Made by a program: the position numbers and the translations under genes
Source: DASSTJ01 sp035707965
GTDB taxonomy: Bacteria; Actinomycetota; Actinomycetes; Actinomycetales; Angustibacteraceae
Length of the DNA: 17,105 nt
Reading direction: 5' to 3'
Assembly: GCA_035707965.1 (NCBI GenBank)
Contig: DASSTJ010000064.1
Span: 1 to 17,105, forward strand
Part shown: one piece after another, positions 6,676-14,219 of the stretch
Numbering within the stretch: the first letter of the stretch is position 1
How the letters are laid out: the number at the start of each line of letters is the position of its first letter
The notes under the pieces: model-generated
Databases searched by the model: none
What the model saw: only the letters and a program-made list of their open reading frames with translations
Told to the model about the DNA's origin: nothing

Positions 6676-7443
6676 TCAGAGCCGCTCCATCCGGGTCCAG
6701 CCGCTCCAACCGCGCTCACGCAGCAGAGCGAGCAGTCGTTCGCCCCGCGGGTCGAGCTCGACCACCAGAGCGTCGAGCAGCTTGACGAACGGCGTGTCGT
6801 CGAACGCCGCGTCGGGATGGTCGAGCTCGCCTCGCCCCGCGGCCTCCTCGACGATCGCCACGAGCAGGTCGACGGCCTCCTCGACCCGCGGGTCGTCGTC
6901 CTGGTCGCTCTCGAGCACCTCGCCGAGCAGCTGGTAGAGCCGGATGTTCTTCGGGTCGTCCAGCTGGGCCCACTTCGCCGGCATCCACTCGGCCACCCGG
7001 TCCGGCCAGCGCGCCGCGATGAGGATCCAGCCATCGCGCTCGCCCTGGACCATGCGCTCCGACACGCCGAGCTCCCGCAGTCGCTCGAGGTAGGCCACGA
7101 CGTCCGGCGGGAGAAGCAGACCGTCCCCTGCCGCCAGCTGCGCGATCTGGCTGCGGTTGGCCTGCAACCGCCGGATCTCACCGCGCAGCCGTCGGTCGAT
7201 GTCCGTGACGGCGGCCGCGAACGTCTCCTCGTCTGCCTCGAGCAGCTCGCCGACCCGTGACAGGGGTACGCCAGCGTCGGCCAGCGTGCGGATCTTCGTC
7301 AGCCGGACGACGTCCGTCGCGCCGTAGGAGCGATACCCTGACGCATCGCGCTCCGGCTCGGGCAGCAGGCCGATCTGGTGGTAGTGGCGCACCGCCCGCA
7401 CCGTCACACCGGTGTAGGCGGCGAGCTGGCCGATCGTCAGCAT
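6676..7443 (-). CDS. MerR-family transcriptional regulator
   Basis: The 255-residue protein has a MerR winged helix-turn-helix at 1-70 (MLTIGQLAAYTGVTVRAVRHYHQIGLLPEP, SGYRSYG, then DVVRLTKIRTLADAGVPLSRV). A coiled dimerisation helix follows at about 75-115, then a larger alpha-helical C-terminal domain (about 120-255) with no cysteine metal site. It is therefore more likely a drug/ligand-type than a metal-type MerR. It starts 30 bp after the permease stop and is the last gene of the ABC operon. By analogy with drug-efflux MerR proteins it probably controls the operon from the promoter at 9234-9271, which would be autoregulation. Confidence 0.92.
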   Translation of the reverse strand: MLTIGQLAAYTGVTVRAVRHYHQIGLLPEPERDASGYRSYGATDVVRLTKIRTLADAGVPLSRVGELLEADEETFAAAVTDIDRRLRGEIRRLQANRSQIAQLAAGDGLLLPPDVVAYLERLRELGVSERMVQGERDGWILIAARWPDRVAEWMPAKWAQLDDPKNIRLYQLLGEVLESDQDDDPRVEEAVDLLVAIVEEAAGRGELDHPDAAFDDTPFVKLLDALVVELDPRGERLLALLRERGWSGWTRMERL

Positions 7444-7473
7444 GGTCTCGTCGGCACGTCCGCGCCCCGCCCT

Positions 7474-8274
7474 TCACGTCGCCTGAGGACGGGCGAACAA
7501 CCGCCGCGCCCACCAGAAGGACAGCACACCGATCAGCAAGCACCAGCCCACGGCCCACCAGGCGTCGCTCCCGGGGGAAGCGCCGCCCATCCACGCTCGC
7601 AGGGTGTCGATCATCGGCGTGAACGGCTGGTGCTCGGCGAACCACCGCAGACCGACCGGCATCGAGCCGGTCGGCACGAAGCCGCTGGAGAGGAAAGGCA
7701 GGAACATCAGCGGTAGCGGCGTGTTGCTCGCCGTCTCGGCGTTGGGCGCCGCGAGGCCGAGCCCGACGGTGAGCCACGTCAGCGAGAGCGTCATGAGCAG
7801 CACCAGCCCGGTCACTCCGAGCCAGCCGAGAATCGTTCCTCCGCTGCGGTAGCCGAGCAGGAGCGCGACGGCCAGGACGACGACGAGCGCGACCACCGTC
7901 TGCACCACGGCGCCGAGCACCCGTCCCGCGAGCACCGCCGACCTCGCGATCGGCATCGTGCGGAAGCGGTCCACGATGCCCTTCTCCGTGTCCAGGGCGA
8001 TCGTGTACGTGGTGCTGAGCGAGACGGAGGCGATGGTCATCACCACGATCGCCGGCATGATGAACCGCAGGTAGTCGCCACGGCCGTCACCGCCACGGAT
8101 GCCGGGGCCCATCGTCCCGCCGAAGACGTAGACGAAGAGCAGCATGAAGGCGAGGGGCTGGGCGATCAGCATGAGGGTGAGCGACCGGTAGCGCACCATC
8201 TGACGCAGGTTGCGTCGCAGCATCGTCCAGCTGTCGCGCACTGGTCGGGGGCTGGTGAGAGCGACCGCGGTCAT
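7474..8274 (-). CDS. ABC-2 type permease (DrrB-like)
   Basis: The 266-residue membrane protein has about six transmembrane helices and the ABC-2 signature loop EKGIVDRFRTMPIAR between the second and third. The C-terminal half contains FLPFLSSGFVP and HQPFTP, typical of DrrB-like daunorubicin/antibiotic exporters. It would form the membrane channel for the upstream ATPase and export lipophilic drugs or lipids. Its ATG (8272-8274) overlaps the ATPase stop (8271-8273) as ATGA, so translation is coupled. The frame is open further upstream, but that part is antisense-like and overlaps the ATPase, so it is rejected. Confidence 0.92.
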   Translation of the reverse strand: MTAVALTSPRPVRDSWTMLRRNLRQMVRYRSLTLMLIAQPLAFMLLFVYVFGGTMGPGIRGGDGRGDYLRFIMPAIVVMTIASVSLSTTYTIALDTEKGIVDRFRTMPIARSAVLAGRVLGAVVQTVVALVVVLAVALLLGYRSGGTILGWLGVTGLVLLMTLSLTWLTVGLGLAAPNAETASNTPLPLMFLPFLSSGFVPTGSMPVGLRWFAEHQPFTPMIDTLRAWMGGASPGSDAWWAVGWCLLIGVLSFWWARRLFARPQAT

Positions 8275-9233
8275 CGGACGGCCTCCGGCTTCTCGGTGGG
8301 CAGGACGGGTCGGACGGCGTGACCGGTGAGGGCCAGGAAGACGTCGTCGAGGTCCGGGGTGCGCACCTCGAAGCTCACGACCGACGCCCCGTCGAGCTCG
8401 GTGACCAGCGACTGCAGGCACGCGAAGTCACCCTCGTAGGGGACGGTGAGCAGCAGCGCCGCCTCGTCCACGCCCGCGTTGCGGACTCGGCCTGCCGCGG
8501 CCGCGAGGCCGGACGGCGAGGTGAACGTGATCTCCACTCGGCCCCCGGGGACCAGGCGCTTGAGCTCGGAGGGCGTCCCTTCCGCCACGAGCCGCCCCTG
8601 GTGCAGCACACCGACCCGGTCAGCGAGCTCGTCTGCCTCCTCGAGGTACTGCGTGGTGAGGAAGATCGTCACGCCGTCCGCCACCAGCTCGCGAACCAGC
8701 CGCCACAGCTCTCGGCGGCTGCGCGGGTCGAGGCCCGTCGTCGGTTCGTCGAGGAACACCAGGCGAGGCCGGCTCACGAGGGTCATCGCGAGGTCGAGAC
8801 GGCGCTTCATGCCCCCGGAGTAGGTCGATGCGCGACGGTCTGCTGCGTCGTCCAGGTCGAACCTGGCCAGGAGGGAGGCGACGCGACGGGCCGACTCGGC
8901 GGACCTGAGATGGGCCAGGTCCGCCATCAGACGCAGGTTCTCGCGCCCCGTGAGGAGCTCGTCGATCGCCGAGAACTGACCGGTGACTCCGATGGACCGG
9001 CGAACGTCGCCGGCGTCGCGGGCGACGTCGAAGCCCGCGACGGCAGCTCGGCCCGAGTCGGCCGGGACGAGGGTGGACAGGATGCGGACGACGGTGGTCT
9101 TGCCGGCGCCGTTAGGGCCGAGCAGGGCGTAGACGGTGCCCGTCGGGACGGTGAGGTCGAGGCCGCGCAGGACGTCGACGTCGCCGTACGACATCGCGAG
9201 TTCGGAGACCTCGACCGCGGTGGGGATGCTCAT
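8271..9233 (-). CDS. ABC transporter ATP-binding protein, DrrA-like
   Basis: The 320-residue cytosolic ATPase has Walker A GPNGAGKTT (39-47), Q-loop Q86, signature YSGGM (138-142), Walker B LVFLDEP (158-164), D-loop GLD (167-169) and a C-terminal extension of about 90 residues. The switch position reads TTQYLEEAD with Gln195 where most ABC ATPases have His. This substitution is characteristic of the DrrA daunorubicin-resistance family. It energises efflux with the overlapping permease gene. The ATG at 9231-9233 lies just 6 bp from a probable -10 element, so the mRNA is probably leaderless; no Shine-Dalgarno precedes it. Confidence 0.94.
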   Translation of the reverse strand: MSIPTAVEVSELAMSYGDVDVLRGLDLTVPTGTVYALLGPNGAGKTTVVRILSTLVPADSGRAAVAGFDVARDAGDVRRSIGVTGQFSAIDELLTGRENLRLMADLAHLRSAESARRVASLLARFDLDDAADRRASTYSGGMKRRLDLAMTLVSRPRLVFLDEPTTGLDPRSRRELWRLVRELVADGVTIFLTTQYLEEADELADRVGVLHQGRLVAEGTPSELKRLVPGGRVEITFTSPSGLAAAAGRVRNAGVDEAALLLTVPYEGDFACLQSLVTELDGASVVSFEVRTPDLDDVFLALTGHAVRPVLPTEKPEAVR

Positions 9234-9271
9234 GACGGCAGCGTGCAGGGTTGACGCTGCGTCAGGGTCAA
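9234..9271 (-). promoter_or_regulatory. MerR-type promoter/operator of the ABC operon, probably leaderless
   Basis: On the minus strand: -35 TTGACC (9271-9266), 20-bp spacer, -10-like CACGCT (9245-9240), ATG at 9233. The spacer contains the perfect dyad TGACGC-T-GCGTCA (9252-9264, + strand). Long 19-20 bp spacers with a dyad between the elements are the MerR hallmark, and the layout resembles the Streptomyces tipA promoter. The -35 overlaps the stop codon (9268-9270) of the preceding gene. Confidence 0.6.
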
Positions 9272-11610
9272 GTCGCGCCGGAGCCGAAGGCCGCGAGGAA
9301 CCGGTCGCGGAAGGCGTCCATGGGCCAGACCGGTGCGGTCGGCGACGGGCGGAGTCCTGGCTGCCAGCCCCACCCGGCGATGCGGTGCAGCACCGCTGGG
9401 TCGCGCGCGATCACGCTGACGGGCACGTCGTGCGAGGCGTTCGCCCCCGACACCACGGTGGCCGGCTGGTGGTCGCCAAGGGCCACGACGACGAGGTCGG
9501 GGTCGGAGGACTGCCGCACGAACGACACGAGCGCGTCGAGCGAGTAGGCGATCGACTGGGCGTAGGCGCGGCGCACGTCGACGGGGTGCTGCCAGACGAC
9601 CGCGGGGGACTGACCCTGCGCCGGCATGGGGTCGAAGACGGAGCCGTTGCCGACGGCGTCCCAGGGCACCATGCGAGGCAGCGGTGCCCACGGCGTGTGG
9701 CTCGACACCAGGTCGATCTCGGCCATGACGGGCGGCCGGTCGCGACGGTCCAGCTCCAGGCGGCCGAAGGCGGCGAGGGTGTACTGGTCCGGCATCGAGG
9801 CGTAGCTGAACGACGGGCCGGCGTAGCCGACCCCGTCGCCGCCGTAGACCTTGTCGTACCGGTAGAAGGTGCTGCCGTCCGGCCAGGCGCCCCGGTTCGA
9901 GGGGACGTCGGCGACGGTGCGCCAGCCCGCCTGCCCGAACGCTCGGCTGAGCGTCATCCGGTCCGTGCGCATGAGCGCGTCGTAGCGTCCCTGGGTGTCC
10001 ACCCACATCCCCGACTGCAGCGTGGCGTGAGCGAGCCAGCTGATCCCGCCGAACGTCGGTGACGTGAGGAACCCGCTGCGTGCCGAGTAGCCGCTCGCGC
10101 GCAGGCCGGCGGTTCCGTGGTCGAGCGTCCGGAGCACCGGTGCGGACGTCGGGCCCTCCAGCGCCACGCGGCCGTAGCTCTCGACGAAGACGAAGAGCAC
10201 GTCCTTGCCGTGCAGGCCGGCGAGGAGGCCGTCTGGCGACACGTCCTGCAGCGGGTCGCTGCTGGCGGCCAGCGCGAACCGGCGACCATCGTGCACGCTG
10301 GACTCGATCTGCCGTGCGTGCTGGACCGCGAGCCGGACCGTACCCGCCGCGGCGACCGGCGCACCCGGCCGAGCCTCGAGACCCAGGTAGGCGGACGTCG
10401 TCCACACCGCTGCCAGCACCGACGTCGCCAGCAGACCGGCACCCCGCCGTCGCGACGCCACACTCGCGAGGCGCCGGAGGGCGAGCGGCAAGAGCACGAC
10501 GAGGGTGACCGCCGCCAGCGCGGTGGCGATCAGCAGCGCGAGCGTGCGGCCGTGCCCCAGGGACTGGCGCAGCAGCCCGTCGAGCGAGCGCGCGTAGGTC
10601 CAGTCGGTCAGTGGCTGGAACGGCCGACCGAGCGCGAGCTCGAAGCCGACGTCGAGAGCGTGCACGAGAACCAGGACGGCGAGAGCGGCTCCGACGGTCG
10701 TCGCTCCGGCCGACCGCAGGCGACCTGGCAGCACGAGGGCGAGGAGGAGCAGCGCGACGGCCTCGATCGGCACCTGCTCCAGGACCCATGCACCCGTGCC
10801 CGGGCCGACGCCCGGTGCGAGCAGGGCCGACCACACGAAGACCGCGGCCGACGCGGTGACGACCCAGGGCGGCACCCGACGGCTTCGCGTCGCGGGACGA
10901 CGTCGCCAGAGCCATATCACCTCGCGGCCGAACGACTCCGCGAGCAGCGCCAGAGCGATCCCGACGGCGAGGGCTGCGACCCCCGTCGGCACTACCTGCG
11001 CCGCAGCCGTCGTGAGCACGACGCCCTCGACGGCCGCGACGACCTTGCACCAGTACCGGGTGGGCGCGGGGCCGCGCAGCCACGGGGCGACGACCTGGGC
11101 CGCCAGCAGCAGGTACCGCGCAGCCCCGATGAGGAGCACCCACGCGCCGAGCTGGCGCGAGACGTCGATGCTGAGCACCAGGATGAGGAGCGCGTCGACC
11201 TCCATGTCGAAGCGCGCGCCGAGTGCCGACGCAGACCCGGTACGACGCGCGACGCGCCCGTCGACGTTGTCGAGCACGAGCGCGACGGCTGCCAGCGCCA
11301 CCATCGTCCAGCGCGTGGCTCCCAGCGGCGAGCTCAGGGCCAGCGCCGTCACACCGCAGACGAGGACCGCCCGAGCCAACGTGATCCGGTCGGCGGGCCC
11401 GAGAGGCCGCTGGGCACGCAGCAGGCCCACGCTCAGCAGGCCGGTGACGACCGCCGCCGCTGCGACACCGCAGAGCCAGCCGGAGCGCGCGAGTCCGACC
11501 GTGGACCCCAGCGCAACGAGCAGCGCACCGGTCCCGGCGAGCCCTAGCACCGGGCCGGCCTGAACCCAGCGCGCTCCCTGCGCGTGAGATGAGTGCACGC
11601 CCTCTAGCAC
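9268..11610 (-). CDS. Fusion of CDP-alcohol phosphatidyltransferase and sulfatase/LTA-synthase-like domains
   Basis: The 780-residue membrane protein has an N-terminal CDP-alcohol phosphotransferase domain with the complete motif D114-x2-D117-G-x2-A-R-x8-G131-x3-D135-x3-D139. Such enzymes move a phospho-alcohol from a CDP carrier to an alcohol. More transmembrane helices follow to about residue 409. From about 468 a sulfatase/alkaline-phosphatase-superfamily domain begins: VFVESYGR (474-481), TSPTFGGISWLAHATLQSG (516-534, likely nucleophile region), SHTPW (637-641) and LGDHQPA (711-717). It resembles extracytoplasmic phosphoglycerol or phosphoethanolamine transferases. The predicted topology puts this domain outside. 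The start GTG at 11608-11610 lacks a clear Shine-Dalgarno; a GTG at 11596-11598 is an alternative. It diverges from the pterin-synthase/glycosyltransferase operon and may serve the same pathway. Confidence 0.88.
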   Translation of the reverse strand: MLEGVHSSHAQGARWVQAGPVLGLAGTGALLVALGSTVGLARSGWLCGVAAAAVVTGLLSVGLLRAQRPLGPADRITLARAVLVCGVTALALSSPLGATRWTMVALAAVALVLDNVDGRVARRTGSASALGARFDMEVDALLILVLSIDVSRQLGAWVLLIGAARYLLLAAQVVAPWLRGPAPTRYWCKVVAAVEGVVLTTAAAQVVPTGVAALAVGIALALLAESFGREVIWLWRRRPATRSRRVPPWVVTASAAVFVWSALLAPGVGPGTGAWVLEQVPIEAVALLLLALVLPGRLRSAGATTVGAALAVLVLVHALDVGFELALGRPFQPLTDWTYARSLDGLLRQSLGHGRTLALLIATALAAVTLVVLLPLALRRLASVASRRRGAGLLATSVLAAVWTTSAYLGLEARPGAPVAAAGTVRLAVQHARQIESSVHDGRRFALAASSDPLQDVSPDGLLAGLHGKDVLFVFVESYGRVALEGPTSAPVLRTLDHGTAGLRASGYSARSGFLTSPTFGGISWLAHATLQSGMWVDTQGRYDALMRTDRMTLSRAFGQAGWRTVADVPSNRGAWPDGSTFYRYDKVYGGDGVGYAGPSFSYASMPDQYTLAAFGRLELDRRDRPPVMAEIDLVSSHTPWAPLPRMVPWDAVGNGSVFDPMPAQGQSPAVVWQHPVDVRRAYAQSIAYSLDALVSFVRQSSDPDLVVVALGDHQPATVVSGANASHDVPVSVIARDPAVLHRIAGWGWQPGLRPSPTAPVWPMDAFRDRFLAAFGSGAT

Positions 11611-11670
11611 GGTGCGGCTGGCACTCTGGTTCGATCAGCTCTCGCCGCCTGACCCGAGACGGAGGCACCA

Positions 11671-12648
11671 GTGGCGCAGGCCCGTGCGTTCTGGCTGCGC
11701 GAGCCCGGCGTGGGCGAGATCCGGCCAGCCAGCCTGCCGGTAGTCGGACCAGCCGACGTGCTGGTGCGCACCCGGGTGACGGGCATCAGCCGGGGCACCG
11801 AGGTGCTCGTCTTCCGGGGCGGTGTGCCACCGGACCAGCACGACGTCATGCGCGCGCCCTGGCAGGAGGGCGCCTTCCCCGGACCTGTGAAGTACGGCTA
11901 CCTCAACGTGGGGGTGGTCGAGCAAGGGCCGCCAGACCTGCGCGGCCGCACCGTGTTCTGCCTCTACCCGCACCAGACGCGGTACGTCGTACCCGCTGAG
12001 GCCGTCGTTCTCGTGCCGGACGACGTCCCGCCGGCCCGGGCGGTGCTCGCCGGCACCGTCGAGACGGCTGTCAACGCGTTGTGGGACGCCGGTCCGTTGG
12101 TGGGCGACCGCGTCGCCGTCGTGGGCGCCGGCATGGTGGGCTGTTGCGTCGCCCGCCTGCTGCGGGGCATCCCCGGTGTGCAGGTGACGCTCGTCGACCC
12201 GGACCCCAGCCGCGCCGCTGCTGCCGCGGCTCTCGGTGTCGAGCTCGTGCGGCCCGACGAGGCGGTCGGTCCGTGCGACCTCGTGGTCCACGCGAGCGCG
12301 ACCTCGTCCGGGCTGCGGCTGTCGCTGGAGCTCCTGCGGTTCGAGGGCACGGTCGTCGACCTCAGCTGGTACGGCGACCGCGACGTCACGCTGTCGTTGG
12401 GCGGGCGGTTCCACTCCGGTCGGCTGCGCATCCAGGCGAGTCAGGTGGGTGCCGTGGCGGCGGCGCGCCGGGGGAGCAGGTCCCACCGCGACCGGCTGGC
12501 GCTTGCGCTCGACCTGTTGCGCGACAGCGCCTTTGATGCGTTGCTGTCCGGCTCGTCACCGTTCGAGGAGCTGCCGGACGTCATGGCCGCGATCGCTGAC
12601 GGCCGACTGAGCGCACTCTGCCAGACGATCACCTACGACGAGGGGTAG
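11671..12648 (+). CDS. Zinc-independent medium-chain dehydrogenase/reductase
   Basis: The 325-residue protein has a GroES-like N-terminal half and a Rossmann domain with VVGAGMVG (150-157) and LVDPD (174-178), so it probably uses NAD(P). The usual catalytic-zinc Cys is Ser40 (TGISRGTEVLVFRGG), the GHE motif is absent and the four-Cys structural zinc lobe is missing. This resembles the BchC-like/quinone-reductase side of the MDR superfamily. The substrate is unknown. The GTG at 11671 has GGAGG at 11661-11665. It is the first gene of the operon, and its TAG is 4 bp from the PTPS-like gene. Confidence 0.85.
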   Translation: MAQARAFWLREPGVGEIRPASLPVVGPADVLVRTRVTGISRGTEVLVFRGGVPPDQHDVMRAPWQEGAFPGPVKYGYLNVGVVEQGPPDLRGRTVFCLYPHQTRYVVPAEAVVLVPDDVPPARAVLAGTVETAVNALWDAGPLVGDRVAVVGAGMVGCCVARLLRGIPGVQVTLVDPDPSRAAAAAALGVELVRPDEAVGPCDLVVHASATSSGLRLSLELLRFEGTVVDLSWYGDRDVTLSLGGRFHSGRLRIQASQVGAVAAARRGSRSHRDRLALALDLLRDSAFDALLSGSSPFEELPDVMAAIADGRLSALCQTITYDEG

Positions 12649-12652
12649 CCGC

Positions 12653-13051
12653 ATGTTCAGCGTGACCGTCCGCGACCACATCATGATCGCGCACAGCCTG
12701 CAGGGCAGCGTGTTCGGACCGGCCCAACGCCTGCACGGGGCCACCTACCTCGTCGACGCCACGTTCCGTCGTCCGGACGTCGATGCCGACGGCATCGTGG
12801 TCGACATCGGTGCGGCGACCGAGCAGCTGCGGTCGGTGCTCGAGCCCCTGAGCTACCGCAACCTCGACGACCACCCCGACTTCGGCGGCGTCAACACCAC
12901 CACCGAACGACTGGCGCAGGTGATCGCCGACCGGCTGGGGGAGCGCATCCTCGCCGGGGACCTCGGTGCCAGCGCCCGGGGTGTCACCTCGATCGCGGTC
13001 ACGTTGCGGGAGTCGCACGTCGCCTGGGCCACGTACGAGCGCGACCTGTGA
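12653..13051 (+). CDS. 6-pyruvoyl-tetrahydropterin synthase / QueD-like protein with altered active site
   Basis: The 132-residue protein has the size and layout of the PTPS/QueD T-fold: AHSL (13-16), RLHGATY (26-32), VVDI (49-52), NLDDHPDF (70-77), NTTTE (81-85) and TLRESH (117-122). Normal family members use three zinc His in an xxH...HGH pattern plus a catalytic Cys four residues before HGH. Here H14 and H28 remain, but the third zinc His is Ala30 and the Cys position is Ala24. Asp72 and Glu120 are kept. It therefore probably binds a pterin-like ligand but may catalyse a different step, or bind metal differently. The ATG at 12653 has AGGGG at 12641-12645. Its TGA overlaps the glycosyltransferase start (GTGA). 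Confidence 0.85.
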   Translation: MFSVTVRDHIMIAHSLQGSVFGPAQRLHGATYLVDATFRRPDVDADGIVVDIGAATEQLRSVLEPLSYRNLDDHPDFGGVNTTTERLAQVIADRLGERILAGDLGASARGVTSIAVTLRESHVAWATYERDL

Positions 13052-14106
13052 GACGCGTGCACGTCCTGCTCCCCGAGGGGATCGATGACGTCGACCGACG
13101 CAGTGGTGGGAACGTCTACGACCGCCGGGTCTGCGACGCGCTGCGCGGCCTGGGCTGGGACGTGCGAGAGCACGAGGTTCCGGGCGCCTGGCCGAGACCG
13201 ACGCCGCACCTGCGCGGTCAGCTGGCGTCTGAGCTCGTCGAACGTCGGGACGGCGACCTGGTGGTCGTCGACGGTCTCCTGACGGACGGTGGGGTCGACC
13301 TCCTGCTGGCTCACGCCAGACGACTGCGGCTCGTCGTCCTGGTGCACCTGCCGGAGGGGGTCGCTCGCGGGGCTCCGGAGGGCTCGGAGGCCGCGTTGCT
13401 CAGCGCTGCGGCGGCCGTCGTCGCGACCAGCGCGTGGGCGCGGGGGTGGCTCGTCGAGACCTACGGCCTCGAGGAGCGACGCGTGCACATCGCGGAGCCC
13501 GGGGTGGACGAGGCCGATGCCGCGCGAGGTACGACGACCGGTACCGAGCTCCTCTGCGTCGCCGCCGTCACGCCGCACAAGGGCCAGGACGTGCTGCTCG
13601 CGGCGCTCGGCGAGCTGCGCGAGCTGCCGTGGCACTGCCTCTGCGTGGGTTCCACGAGCCGAGACCCGACGTTCTCCGCCGCGCTGGTCCGGGAGGCGAA
13701 GGCGCTGGGGCTGGCCGACCGTTTCGTCCTGGCCGGGAACCGGTGCGGCACAGACCTCGCCGCCGCGTACGCCGGTGCCGACGTCCTGCTGCTGCCCTCA
13801 CGCGTCGAGACGTACGGGCTCGTGGTCACCGAGGCGCTGGCGCGGGGCCTGCCGGTCGTCGCGTCGGACGTCGGCGGTGTGCCGGAGGCGCTGGGGACGG
13901 GTGCTCGCGACGTCCGGCCGGGACTGCTGGTGCCGCCGTCAGACGTGGACGGGCTCACCGAGGCGCTGCGGTGCTGGCTCGTCGACGCCGGCCTGCGAGA
14001 GCGGCTCCGTGCCTCCGCCGCGGAACGACGCTTGACGCTCCGCAGGTGGACGGCGACCGGGGAAGCGTTCTCGCGCGTGCTGGAGACCCTCGAGGACGCG
14101 GCGTGA
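13048..14106 (+). CDS. Glycosyltransferase family 4 (GT-B fold)
   Basis: The 352-residue protein has the GT4 C-terminal nucleotide-sugar domain: VTPHKGQD (174-181), LAGN (228-231), and the EX7E motif E254-TYGLVVT-E262 followed by ARGLPVVASDVGGVPE. The N-terminal acceptor domain begins VHVLLPEG and contains RRSGGNVYDRRV. It is a retaining cytosolic glycosyltransferase; donor and acceptor cannot be read. The GTG start (13048) overlaps the PTPS-like stop by 4 nt, suggesting coupled synthesis. A pterin-type or lipid acceptor would fit the operon but is inference. Confidence 0.92.
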   Translation: MRRVHVLLPEGIDDVDRRSGGNVYDRRVCDALRGLGWDVREHEVPGAWPRPTPHLRGQLASELVERRDGDLVVVDGLLTDGGVDLLLAHARRLRLVVLVHLPEGVARGAPEGSEAALLSAAAAVVATSAWARGWLVETYGLEERRVHIAEPGVDEADAARGTTTGTELLCVAAVTPHKGQDVLLAALGELRELPWHCLCVGSTSRDPTFSAALVREAKALGLADRFVLAGNRCGTDLAAAYAGADVLLLPSRVETYGLVVTEALARGLPVVASDVGGVPEALGTGARDVRPGLLVPPSDVDGLTEALRCWLVDAGLRERLRASAAERRLTLRRWTATGEAFSRVLETLEDAA

Positions 14107-14219
14107 GGGCCCAGCCTCGAGTGCGGCGCTGGCTCGTCGTCGGTACACCTCGTCCTGAACCGCGTCGCGAAGTCCCGCGTGGTGGGGGAGAGGGCGGGCC
14201 GGCCGGGGAGGAGCAGTCG

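Noticed and set aside
10117..11547. Long + strand frame (476 residues) opposite the fusion gene
   Set aside because: Composition is Arg/Gln/Glu/Asp-rich with no family features, as expected for antisense of a high-GC gene.
9230..11668. An 812-residue minus-strand reading frame in another phase over the fusion gene
   Set aside because: It is Arg/Pro/Ala-rich low-complexity shadow translation; the 780-residue frame carries the complete CDP-AP and sulfatase motifs.
13434..14219. Upstream extension of the flippase-like gene frame through the glycosyltransferase gene
   Set aside because: That part is an out-of-phase shadow of the glycosyltransferase; a strong Shine-Dalgarno marks the ATG at 14220.
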